Source of the DNA: an uncultured Bacteroidota bacterium
Lineage (GTDB): Bacteria; Bacteroidota; Bacteroidia; Chitinophagales; Chitinophagaceae
DNA: 38,356 nt
Direction of reading: 5' to 3'
NCBI GenBank assembly: GCA_903875055.1
Contig: CAIQUX010000027.1
Span: forward strand, 1 to 38,356
Of this stretch, positions 19,540-28,842 are shown in pieces. Below the pieces are notes generated by a model. It was given only the letters and a program-made list of their open reading frames with translations. It did no database searches and was not told the origin of the DNA. The position numbers and the translations under genes were made by a program. How positions within the stretch are numbered: position 1 is the stretch's first letter; every line of letters begins with the position of its first letter.

Positions 19540-19953
19540 TTAATTGAAGGCAATATTGCCTTCTTCATCTGTCAGGACCTGTATCCGAACTTCGCCCAAA
19601 CCCTGATTCAGGAAACCTAATTTGTTTGCAGCAGCCTGAGAAAGATCAATCAGTCGTTTATTGCCCGGATGCATCCGGTCGTTTACTTTGACAATCACGC
19701 TTACTCCGTTTTTTAGATTGGATACAAGTATATAAGTTCCAAGTCGAAGAAAATTATTGGCGCATGTCAGTTTCCTATTGCTGAAAATTTCTCCATTGGT
19801 TGTTTTGCGGCCATTAAACTTAGGGTGATAATAACTTGCCATCCCTTTCCAGACATTCACGTTGATCTTATTAAATTGCGAAAAGGAGTTTTCATTAACA
19901 AACAACAGACAGGTGATAATGACTAAAACAGATACGTATTTAATTGCTTTCAT
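19540..19953 (-). CDS. Septal ring lytic transglycosylase RlpA family protein (paralog)
   Basis: GMASYYHPKFNGRKTTNGEIFSNRKLTCANNFLRLGTYILVSNLKNGVSVIVKVNDRMHPGNKRLIDLS; signal peptide. Confidence 0.9.
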   Translation of the reverse strand: MKAIKYVSVLVIITCLLFVNENSFSQFNKINVNVWKGMASYYHPKFNGRKTTNGEIFSNRKLTCANNFLRLGTYILVSNLKNGVSVIVKVNDRMHPGNKRLIDLSQAAANKLGFLNQGLGEVRIQVLTDEEGNIAFN

Positions 19954-20053
19954 CGTTCGTATTTTTAGTGAGACGCGAAAGTAGGCTTCCTGGTCTTACC
20001 AAAAAGACACTTAGGGTTTTGTAAACATAATGAAATGTTAGCCGGGCAAGTTT

Positions 20054-21085
20054 TTACCAAATGTTAACCTCTCGTTCTAACGTGATGTTAAACGCTTGTT
20101 GCACGGATGTTATAATTCGTTCAGAAAGTCCTAAGATGTCGCGTCCATTAGCATCTGAATAATTGACCAGACACAGGGCTTGTTTAATATGAACACCAAA
20201 ATTTAGCTCACGATATCCTTTCCAACTTAGCGCATTATCAGGATGACAATGCTCAATTAACCAGGCTGCTGGAATTTTTACTGCCTCGTTATTTTTGAAA
20301 AAGGGCATGTCATTGTATTTCTTATGAAGAATTTCAAATTCAGATTCGCTAACGCTTGGATTCTTAAAAAAACTACCGGCATTACCTATCATTGCCGGGT
20401 CTGGTAATTTGCTTTGACGAATACGGATGATTGCATCAGAAACTGCTTTTAAATTTAATTCAGTTACCCCCATTGAGTTCAGTTCATCCTGAATATGACC
20501 ATAGCTGGTATTGAATTGAGGTTTTTTAGAAAGTTGAAGCGTGACTGAAAGGATGATGTACTTTCCCTTTGCTTCAGTCTTAAAAATGCTGTTGCGATAA
20601 CCAAAATTACATTCATTTTTCATGAAAACTTTTCGCTGTTTCAAACAGATATGCATCGCTTCTAATTCAACAAAGACATCTTTTAATTCTGCTCCATAAG
20701 CACCTATATTTTGAATCGGTGCGGCGCCAATGGTCCCTGGAATGAATGAAAGATTCTCAATTCCTCCCAGGTTTTGCTCCACACACCAAAGAACACAATG
20801 ATGCCAGCTTTCACCGGCTTGGAATTTTACTTTTGCAATCGAATCATCTTCGTAAATAATTTCAATGCCTTTCATTTGATTGCGAATCACCAATCCGTTT
20901 ACTTCATGCGTCAGTAATACATTACTGCCTCCGCCAAGAATAAAAAGTTCCTGCTCTTTGGCTATTTCACTTTCCAGGACTAGTTGTAATTCTTTCTCAT
21001 TTTGAACTGTTGTAAAATAGCGGGCATATTCATCGATATGAAACGTGTTATAGTCCAGCAATGATTTTTGTTGTTCAATCAGCAT
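20054..21085 (-). CDS. murB: UDP-N-acetylmuramate dehydrogenase
   Basis: LFILGGGSNVLLTHEVNGLVIRN, LSFIPGTIGAAPIQNIGAYGAE, MIGNAGSFFKNP, AAWLIEHC. Confidence 0.97.
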   Translation of the reverse strand: MLIEQQKSLLDYNTFHIDEYARYFTTVQNEKELQLVLESEIAKEQELFILGGGSNVLLTHEVNGLVIRNQMKGIEIIYEDDSIAKVKFQAGESWHHCVLWCVEQNLGGIENLSFIPGTIGAAPIQNIGAYGAELKDVFVELEAMHICLKQRKVFMKNECNFGYRNSIFKTEAKGKYIILSVTLQLSKKPQFNTSYGHIQDELNSMGVTELNLKAVSDAIIRIRQSKLPDPAMIGNAGSFFKNPSVSESEFEILHKKYNDMPFFKNNEAVKIPAAWLIEHCHPDNALSWKGYRELNFGVHIKQALCLVNYSDANGRDILGLSERIITSVQQAFNITLEREVNIW

Positions 21086-21188
21086 CGATGCGAAAATAAG
21101 ATATTATTTTACAAATCGTTTGACACCCCTTTATTGTTTCATTCCTCAGAACATTGAATTTCTTTCACTACATTTAGACCCTAAAAGT

Positions 21189-22574
21189 ATGTTCACCATG
21201 ATGAAGAAAATCTTCGTTCTGCTGCTCGGCGTCAGCGTATCCGCGTCTTCCTTTTCTCAGGATGTCAAAAAGGATAGTGCTGTGATGAAGCAGATTTCCA
21301 ATCATATCCTCACCAACTATCAATGCTATAACGATTTGCGTTATTTGTGCAAACATATCGGTCATCGGATTAGTGGTTCACCGCAAGCCGAACAAGCAGT
21401 GGCCTGGGGAAAGGAAACGCTTGATAAGATCGGTTGCGACCGTGTCTTCCTTCAGGAAGTGATGGTGCCGCATTGGGTCCGTGGCGAAGAAGAAGCTTCT
21501 GTGATTGTCAAAGGAAAAAAGTCGGGTATACATATCGCTTCGTTAGGGAATGCTGTGGGCACCGGCGAACAGGGAATAACCGCCAAACTGTTGAGAATAA
21601 ATAATATCGATGAATTGAAACGGATGAGTCCGGATGATGTAAAAGGTAAAATCGTATTCTTCAATTTCAGATTCGACCAGACGAATATCAACACCTTCGA
21701 AAGTTATGGGCCCTGTGTCTATTACCGTTGGGGCGCACCCAGCGAAGCCAGTAAGATGGGTGCTATCGGTGTCGTGATACGTTCAGTGTCTTCGGCCTAT
21801 GACAATAAACCACATACAGGCACCTTGACGTATAATAAAGAATATCCCTCCATTCCTGCTGTCGCCATCTCCAATCTCGACGCAGATCAATTGGAGCAAA
21901 CCATGAATGCGAAGAAGGAAGTATCAATGTATATTCGAACCACTTGCCAGATGTTAGCTGATGTGAAGTCGCATAACGTGGTGGCTGAAATCAAAGGAAC
22001 AGAAAATCCAGATGAGATCATTGTCTTCGGCGGGCATCTCGATTCATGGGATATAGGCGAAGGCGCCCACGATGATGGCGCCGGTGTAGTACAGGCTATT
22101 GAAGTACTTCGTGTATTTAAGGAATTAGGTATCAGACCCAAACGTACCCTACGTGCCGTCTTATTCATGAATGAAGAGAACGGTTTGCGTGGCGGGAAAA
22201 AATATGCTGAGCTGGCAGAAGAGAATCATGAAAAACATATTCTGGCAATCGAAAGCGATGCCGGTGGTGCTACACCCTATGGTTTTTCGATGGAGATGGA
22301 CAAAGACAAACGTGATGCAATCAAATCATGGGCTTCGTTGTTCATGCCTTATAATGTCTGGAGTTTTGACCGCGAAGGTGGCGGCGCTGATATCGGACCC
22401 TTAAAACGAAAATTCGGTACACCTATCATGGAACTGATGCCCGATTCGCAACGTTATTTCGATATGCATCATAGCGACAACGACATCTTTGAAAATATAC
22501 AACGCAGAGAACTTTCATTAGGTGCGATCACCATGAGTCAAATGGTGTATCTGGTGAGTATGCATGGACTGTAA
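21189..22574 (+). CDS. M28 family metallopeptidase (carboxypeptidase Q-like, with PA-like insert)
   Basis: FGGHLDSWDIGEGAHDDGAGVVQAIEVLRVF, MNEENGLRGGKKYAE, MHHSDNDIFENI metal-ligand motifs; signal peptide from an in-frame ATG at 21189 or 21198. Confidence 0.9.
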   Translation: MFTMMKKIFVLLLGVSVSASSFSQDVKKDSAVMKQISNHILTNYQCYNDLRYLCKHIGHRISGSPQAEQAVAWGKETLDKIGCDRVFLQEVMVPHWVRGEEEASVIVKGKKSGIHIASLGNAVGTGEQGITAKLLRINNIDELKRMSPDDVKGKIVFFNFRFDQTNINTFESYGPCVYYRWGAPSEASKMGAIGVVIRSVSSAYDNKPHTGTLTYNKEYPSIPAVAISNLDADQLEQTMNAKKEVSMYIRTTCQMLADVKSHNVVAEIKGTENPDEIIVFGGHLDSWDIGEGAHDDGAGVVQAIEVLRVFKELGIRPKRTLRAVLFMNEENGLRGGKKYAELAEENHEKHILAIESDAGGATPYGFSMEMDKDKRDAIKSWASLFMPYNVWSFDREGGGADIGPLKRKFGTPIMELMPDSQRYFDMHHSDNDIFENIQRRELSLGAITMSQMVYLVSMHGL

Positions 22575-22607
22575 CGTTATGTTTATTTTCTCAAGTACAT
22601 TTGCCTC

Positions 22608-24026
22608 ATGCAACAATATCTAGAGCAATATTTCGGTAAGGAAAATATTCTGTCAGTCGAACCTCTGGCACAAGCCGGATCTAACCGAAAATATTACCGT
22701 GTATTCTCCGGCGATAAAACGTTCATTGCCTGCGAAAGTTCTAATACGGAAGAGAATGAATCGTTCTTTTATTTCACCGAGTTTTTTAAGCAAAACGGAT
22801 CGCCTGTCCCTCAACTTCTGCAGATCAGTAAGGACCGAAAAAAATATATTCAGGAAGATGTTGGTGACGAATCTCTATTGGATGTCGTATTGAGAGAAGG
22901 GTATACAGAAGCAGTTAAAGAACTATACAAAAAATCGCTCTCCGCACTCGTCAACATGCAATTGACAGGTGGATTGGAACTTGATTTTACAAAATGTTAT
23001 TCATCGTCTTCATTCGACAAGAATGCTGTCTTGGCTGATTTAAATTACTTCAAATACTTTTTTCTTGATCTGCATAAGATCGATTATAATAAAGCCAAAT
23101 TGATGGCCGACTTTGAAAAATTATCAAAAAGCATTGGACAAATTGGCCCTCTCTATTTCATGTATCGCGATTTTCAGGGAAGGAATATCATCATAAAAGA
23201 ACAAGAGCCACACTTCATAGATTATCAGGGTGGCATGAAAGGTCCTTTGCAATATGATGTGGCCTCACTTTTGTGGCAGGCCAAAGCCCAATTGCCGTTT
23301 GATTGGAAAACCGAATTGTATGCGCATTACAAACATGAACTGAGAAGTAAGATCCAGGTCGAAGAAAAAATGTTTGATGACGGTTATTCATCCATCGTAT
23401 TGGTTCGTTTACTGCAGGTGTTAGGTTCATACGGGTTAAGGGGCATCATCGAACGACGCGCCCATTTCCTGAGTAGTATCCCCTTGGGACTGGCCAATGT
23501 CAATGAATGGCGTTCACGATTTTCATTGGAAGGTTATGATGAATTGAATCATGTTCTCGTAGCGATGGAGGAACAGATCACTGAACATCAGATCGGTGTG
23601 GTGAAAAAATATGCAGAGAATAAACTCAGTATCCTGGTTCAAAGCTTTTCTTACAAGCAAGGGATTCCTGTGGATGAAAGCGGAAATGGTGGCGGCTTTG
23701 TTTTTGATTGTCGCGGCATCCTGAATCCCGGGCGGTTTGAGGAGTATAAGAAAAGTACGGGCAGAGACCGGTCCGTTATTCAATTTTTAGAATCAAAAAC
23801 CAAGGTTCATGAGTTTCTTCAACATGTGAAAGGCATCATTGATATTTCTGTTGACGATTATCTGAATCGCGGATTTGAAAACCTGATGATCAGTTTCGGT
23901 TGTACAGGCGGTCAGCACCGATCGGTTTATTGTACCGATGCGATAGCCAAACATCTGAAAGAAAAATATGGTATTGATGCTACAGTCAGGCATATCGTGC
24001 AGGATGCCAAAGACTGGGTCAACTAA
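22608..24026 (+). CDS. AmgK/APH-like sugar phosphotransferase fused to RapZ C-terminal domain
   Basis: N-half: QAGSNRKYYRV, YRDFQGRNIII, FIDYQGGMKGPLQYDVASLLWQAKAQLP (APH/AmgK type). C-half: VFDCRGILNPGR...SFGCTGGQHRSVYCTDAIAKHL (RapZ C-terminal domain signature). Confidence 0.88.
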   Translation: MQQYLEQYFGKENILSVEPLAQAGSNRKYYRVFSGDKTFIACESSNTEENESFFYFTEFFKQNGSPVPQLLQISKDRKKYIQEDVGDESLLDVVLREGYTEAVKELYKKSLSALVNMQLTGGLELDFTKCYSSSSFDKNAVLADLNYFKYFFLDLHKIDYNKAKLMADFEKLSKSIGQIGPLYFMYRDFQGRNIIIKEQEPHFIDYQGGMKGPLQYDVASLLWQAKAQLPFDWKTELYAHYKHELRSKIQVEEKMFDDGYSSIVLVRLLQVLGSYGLRGIIERRAHFLSSIPLGLANVNEWRSRFSLEGYDELNHVLVAMEEQITEHQIGVVKKYAENKLSILVQSFSYKQGIPVDESGNGGGFVFDCRGILNPGRFEEYKKSTGRDRSVIQFLESKTKVHEFLQHVKGIIDISVDDYLNRGFENLMISFGCTGGQHRSVYCTDAIAKHLKEKYGIDATVRHIVQDAKDWVN

Positions 24027-24055
24027 TAAAAAAACTCAACCGTTCAAGGTTGAGT
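24027..24055 (-). terminator. Intrinsic terminator for the minus-strand gene at 24080-24862
   Basis: Perfect 8-bp stem ACTCAACC(24034-24041)/GGTTGAGT(24048-24055) with 6-nt loop; on the minus strand it is followed by a T run (complement of A 24028-24034). Confidence 0.8.
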
Positions 24056-24079
24056 GTAAGAATTTCAATGAATGTCTGT

Positions 24080-24862
24080 TTAGAATTTGAATCCAAGATT
24101 CAAGCCAAAGCCGCGAAAACCTAATGAATTGTACTTCCCGCTGATATTACCGCCATTGGCATTTACAACGTAATTAATATTTTTAAAGCTGTTCGAAAGA
24201 TCCTTGATTTCCTGCAGGTTACTTCGTACATCCTGCTGATCAGTAGCCGTCATAGTCTTGGTTGAGGTGACATCAAGTTTGATATTCGTGCTTCCGTATT
24301 GAAACCCAATGATATACCAATCCAAGGTTACCATTTTGCCAAGATTGAATTGCGTCCCTATCATCAGACCACCAATATAGGACGAGAGATTGCCTTTGGC
24401 AGACACATGTTGCTTTACGCCATTCCCATCTGTATAATCAACCGGTAAATCTAAACCTATAGTCCTGTATCTGAAATAAGGGGCCAGGTAAAAGCCTTTG
24501 CCTGCATGCTTAGGGTAAAATCTGAATTCAGGTGTGATAGCCAGACTATTCGCTTTCCAATCAGACAGATGAACAGAATCTGAATTTGAATTGGAATTTG
24601 AATTGGCCAGATTGTCAATCGTTTTGGTATAAGCTAACGAACCTTTCGGCATAAATCTTACACCGCATGAAACCGATATTTTGTTGCCTAAGACACGTTC
24701 GTATTGCAATGAAATATTTTTATACGCGAGCGAACTGATGTTGATCTTTACTATATTAGGTCTTGCCATCGGATCGTAATCGGATCCGCTGCTTCGTTGT
24801 GCAAAAAGGCTTATAGATTGTGCAGTCATCAAGAGAGCTGCGAAAAGGATTTTCTTTTTCAT
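24080..24862 (-). CDS. Hypothetical outer-membrane beta-barrel protein
   Basis: Signal peptide; alternating hydrophobic strands; C-terminal GFGLNLGFKF aromatic end; contains NSNSNSNSDS low-complexity loop. Confidence 0.65.
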   Translation of the reverse strand: MKKKILFAALLMTAQSISLFAQRSSGSDYDPMARPNIVKINISSLAYKNISLQYERVLGNKISVSCGVRFMPKGSLAYTKTIDNLANSNSNSNSDSVHLSDWKANSLAITPEFRFYPKHAGKGFYLAPYFRYRTIGLDLPVDYTDGNGVKQHVSAKGNLSSYIGGLMIGTQFNLGKMVTLDWYIIGFQYGSTNIKLDVTSTKTMTATDQQDVRSNLQEIKDLSNSFKNINYVVNANGGNISGKYNSLGFRGFGLNLGFKF

Positions 24863-24926
24863 ATTCTTCGTTTTGTTTCGACAAATATAGTTCCCGTGTT
24901 TTGAATTCTATCACTCATCCGACCAA

Positions 24927-27900
24927 TTATTTCCTGTATCGGGAAGCCACACCTAATGCATTATAGATATACTCCTGTGCATGTTCACGCACATTCAGCT
25001 TGTTGATCATCTTGTTTTCAGCAGTCGGGTACGTGCGGTTCGATAAGAAAATGAATAACAATTCATGTTGTGGATCGGCCCATACGCTGGTGCCGGTAAA
25101 TCCCTGATGGCCGAATGTTGACAAGGATGCATTATCAGGACAAGGGCTTGATTTGCCAGGTGTGGGTTCTGGTTTGTCGAATCCTAATCCGCGTCGGCTG
25201 ATACCCGAGTTTCTTGCAGTGAACAGATCGACTGTAGCTTTTTGAAAATAGCGTTTCCCACTATACACACCACCGTTCATCAACATTTGAAAGATGACAC
25301 CCAAATCATTGGCTGAAGTGAAAAGGCCAGCATGACCAGAGACACCACCAAACATGGCCGCCGCCATATCATGTACATTTCCTTGTAGAGTCTGATATCT
25401 GAAATATTGATCGATTTCCGACGGCGCAATATCTTTTCCTGCCAAATTACGTCTCGGTAAATAGGCTGTGTTGGTAAGCCCTAAGGGATTATAAAATTCA
25501 TCATTCACATACACACTCAGCGATTTATCCGTTAATCGTTCCACCACTTTCTGAAGTAAAATAAAATCCAGATCACTATACACATATTTGCCTTCGTTCT
25601 CAAGTGGTGACGTGAGAATGCGGTTCCACATCGTATCGATCCAATCGCTTCGCATGAATAAATCGGGTGCAACGATCACGTTGAATTTTCCTGAAGGGGT
25701 CTTGCTATAGATATCGGCTTTAGGATGACCTGTACTATCGAGCGTCTCTTTATAAAAAGGAATCCATGCTTTTAATCCGGCCTGATGAGTCAGGATATCT
25801 TTAATCTTAAGATGTTCCTTATCGGTACCTTTTGTTATTGGTAAAAAAGTTCCTAATGATTCATTGAGATCGATCTTGCCTTGTTCATACAATTTCATCA
25901 TGGCAAGTGTCGTGGCAGCCACTTTGGTTACCGAAGCAATATCATAAATGGTATTGATGTCGACCGGCGTCTTTTTTGTTTCATCTGTAAAGCCAAAAGG
26001 TTTATCATAAAAAACTTTCCCTTCTTTCGCCACTAAAATGCGACATCCCGGAAACGCTCCCGACTTGATAGCTGACTCGATGAATTCATCCAGTTTATCA
26101 AGTTCCTTGTTGTTTACACCCAATGCATTCGGACTCACACAACATTGTAATGGATAATCGTGTGCGAATTTCACCGGAACTATTTTTTCGACAGTGACAT
26201 CCTTATTTTGCTTTGAAAATAAAGTGCTGTCGGCCACTTCACCAAGATTGGTAGTGATCGAACGGATACCATCACCCGCTTTATAATTGGCGCAGACGGT
26301 CACCGGCAATCTTCCCTTCGCTTTCAGTTGACCGGTAAGGATTTTCGCTGCGGCAATTTGTGTTTCTTCAGATTCGTCGTAGGTGACCATCATCCCTTCA
26401 TTCTCACAGAAATTCTTCATGGCATATGGATTACCGAATAAGACCATGATGCTCTTTTTAGTCTTGGTGAGTTCGGTAATCATATCAAGTTCATTTTGCG
26501 TTATACCGAAATTTTTCCCTGGATAACCGGTCAGGTTATGTATGCCGATAATTAGTATGTCGGCCGCTTTGATTTTCTTATAAAACGACTTTGTATGTTT
26601 TTCTTCGGCAGTAGGAGCAAAAAGTATCTGCTTCACACCGGCATCGGTCAGGGCTCTGGTGAAAGCGCTTTCAGAGGTGGTACCGATTCCTACATACGCA
26701 ATATCTGCTCCGGCATTTCGTTTGATCTTATCAATCATCTGGTTGGGATCATTGAGTAAGGTGATGGCGGCTTCAGCCATCTGTTGACGTAAAGTACTCA
26801 CATAACGGTTCAGGTCTTCATTCAGATTGGAAGTACTGATGGTATCATGTTTGTATAGCCCTGCATTATATTTTGCCTCCAAAATCTTTTTCACACTTTC
26901 TTCTAATCTTGCCTCCGGAACTTGACCATCCGCAATCGCTTGTCGTATCTTTTCGACACCGGTCGGTACATCCTGTGAAAAGAGAAGGACATCGTTGCCG
27001 GCGGCAAAAGCCTTCAGGTCGATTTCGCCGGGTGAATAGTATTTGGCAATGCCATCCATGTTCAAGGCATCGGTAAAGATCAGACCTTTGAATCCCATTT
27101 TTTGTTTCAATAATTGTGTTACCGCTTTATCGGAGAGGGTCGTAGGCGTATGCTCTCTATCGTCGATAGCTGGTATCTGCAAATGGGCTACCATGACAGA
27201 TTGCAGTCCGTTTACAATCAATTTGTTGAAAGGATAAAATTCAAGCGCTTCGAGTTCAGGAATGGTTTTTTTTATTTCGGGAAGATCTTTATGTGAGTCT
27301 ACGTCTGTGTCGCCATGACCGGGAAAATGTTTGGCACAGGCCATCACGCCATTATCCTGCAAACCACGCATATATTGCAAACCATAATTGGCCACCTTAT
27401 TCTTATTCTCTCCGAATGACCGGAAATTGATAACCGGGTTATTGGGATTATTATTGATATCGATGACCGGTGCGAAATCGACATGTACACCCATCCGTAC
27501 ACATTGGTTTGCAATGGCACTTCCCATCTTGTAGACCAGGGTACTGTCGGTCATGGCTCCCATCATCAGCTGTCGGGGAAAATCGCGAACACCTGTCAAC
27601 CGCATACCCAATCCCCATTCGGCATCCATCCCGATCATGAGGGGCACCTTACTCATCCTTTGATAGTGATTACATTGTTCGGCTTGTACCAGCGGTGTAC
27701 CTTGCATGAAAATCAATCCGCCGATACCGTTTTCGTTGATCAGTTTTTCCATCAGAGGCTGATTATATTTCTCACCACCTGAATAGGCCGCAATCATAAA
27801 CAATTGTCCGATCTTTTGAGTTAGCGACATTGAATTATATACACTATCGACCCAGACACGTTTGGCAGAAGCCATAGCAGGAAGTGGAACTGAATTGTTA

Positions 27901-27977
27901 GCTGGTTGCGCCATGACTTGATGCATTAGACAAAGCAGAACGAGTAATGACAGCAGAAACTTTTGCGGCATGAGCAA
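24927..27977 (-). CDS. Glycoside hydrolase family 3 (NagZ-like) fused to class C beta-lactamase-like serine hydrolase
   Basis: 1016 aa; KHFPGHGDTDVDSHKDLP and FTDALNMDGIAKYY (GH3/NagZ); C-terminal YDIASVTKVAATT (SxxK), YSDLDF and HQGFTGTSVWADP (serine hydrolase). Confidence 0.93.
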   Translation of the reverse strand: MLMPQKFLLSLLVLLCLMHQVMAQPANNSVPLPAMASAKRVWVDSVYNSMSLTQKIGQLFMIAAYSGGEKYNQPLMEKLINENGIGGLIFMQGTPLVQAEQCNHYQRMSKVPLMIGMDAEWGLGMRLTGVRDFPRQLMMGAMTDSTLVYKMGSAIANQCVRMGVHVDFAPVIDINNNPNNPVINFRSFGENKNKVANYGLQYMRGLQDNGVMACAKHFPGHGDTDVDSHKDLPEIKKTIPELEALEFYPFNKLIVNGLQSVMVAHLQIPAIDDREHTPTTLSDKAVTQLLKQKMGFKGLIFTDALNMDGIAKYYSPGEIDLKAFAAGNDVLLFSQDVPTGVEKIRQAIADGQVPEARLEESVKKILEAKYNAGLYKHDTISTSNLNEDLNRYVSTLRQQMAEAAITLLNDPNQMIDKIKRNAGADIAYVGIGTTSESAFTRALTDAGVKQILFAPTAEEKHTKSFYKKIKAADILIIGIHNLTGYPGKNFGITQNELDMITELTKTKKSIMVLFGNPYAMKNFCENEGMMVTYDESEETQIAAAKILTGQLKAKGRLPVTVCANYKAGDGIRSITTNLGEVADSTLFSKQNKDVTVEKIVPVKFAHDYPLQCCVSPNALGVNNKELDKLDEFIESAIKSGAFPGCRILVAKEGKVFYDKPFGFTDETKKTPVDINTIYDIASVTKVAATTLAMMKLYEQGKIDLNESLGTFLPITKGTDKEHLKIKDILTHQAGLKAWIPFYKETLDSTGHPKADIYSKTPSGKFNVIVAPDLFMRSDWIDTMWNRILTSPLENEGKYVYSDLDFILLQKVVERLTDKSLSVYVNDEFYNPLGLTNTAYLPRRNLAGKDIAPSEIDQYFRYQTLQGNVHDMAAAMFGGVSGHAGLFTSANDLGVIFQMLMNGGVYSGKRYFQKATVDLFTARNSGISRRGLGFDKPEPTPGKSSPCPDNASLSTFGHQGFTGTSVWADPQHELLFIFLSNRTYPTAENKMINKLNVREHAQEYIYNALGVASRYRK

Positions 27978-28137
27978 GTGATTTGCCCAAATTTAGTTTT
28001 TATTGTTGATTCGGAAAAACTGTGTTGAATCCGTTTGAAAATTGATTTGGACAGGTGAAAAAGACTCTCTTTAAAAAAGTGGGAATGAATGAAGCGTCGA
28101 GGTGCTTAATGGCTTACTTTTGAAAAAAATTAGTGAT

Positions 28138-28713
28138 ATGAAAAAGATACTCATTGCTCTGTTAATTTGTTCGTCAGCCCTGACTTCGATGGCGCAACCC
28201 GGAAGTTCATCCCTAGTCATTAAAAAAGAGTATGGCAAGAATATCCTGGCATTCAATCCTGTTCATCTGATTGCGAGTGATTTTGTAGGTGTAGGTTTTT
28301 CGTACGAACGATTGGTCAACAATTATCTGGGCTTGAAAATACCGGTGATGCTGGCAATCAACAATAATTATTTCAATGTCGGTATAGAAGCCAAATTGTA
28401 TCCGGCTAAGAATACTGGTCCGGTGAAATATGCGATCGCTCCTGCCATCATGTTGGGCATCGGTGAAAACAAGTATCAGACCTATAATTATGTAGGAAGT
28501 AATTATGTGCGAACAGATGTTGTTGAAAAGGCGTCGCATTTCGGATTCCTGTTGAACCAGACCTTGAACGTAACAATCACCCGTCAATTCTTTATCGGTC
28601 TTGATGGTGGCTTGGGTATCAATTATTATGATGAAAAAGCTAAAAACAACAACTCGAATAACAACCTGAGCTTTTTAGCCCAATTACATATTGGTATGGG
28701 TTACCGATTCTAA
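28138..28713 (+). CDS. Hypothetical outer-membrane beta-barrel protein
   Basis: MKKILIALLICSSALTSMAQ signal peptide; NYLGLKIPVMLAINNNYFNVGIEAKLYP; C-terminal IGMGYRF; ATG at 28138 preferred over 28102. Confidence 0.65.
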   Translation: MKKILIALLICSSALTSMAQPGSSSLVIKKEYGKNILAFNPVHLIASDFVGVGFSYERLVNNYLGLKIPVMLAINNNYFNVGIEAKLYPAKNTGPVKYAIAPAIMLGIGENKYQTYNYVGSNYVRTDVVEKASHFGFLLNQTLNVTITRQFFIGLDGGLGINYYDEKAKNNNSNNNLSFLAQLHIGMGYRF

Positions 28714-28842
28714 GATTCTTCAGACAGAAGCCTCAACATTAGCAAGTAACCATTTGGATGAATAAGACAATCATTTGTCTGATGTATATATTTTTCAACA
28801 TGAATACTATACTTTTGTTTGCAATACTTAACTTCTACTTTC

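Noticed and set aside
19336-19620. 94-aa plus-strand ORF between the two RlpA genes
   Set aside because: Overlaps both RlpA coding ends in antisense and has no recognisable motif.
28765-28780. Hairpin AGACAA-TCAT-TTGTCT after the 28138-28713 gene
   Set aside because: Only a 6-bp stem with low GC and no immediate T run; insufficient to call a terminator.
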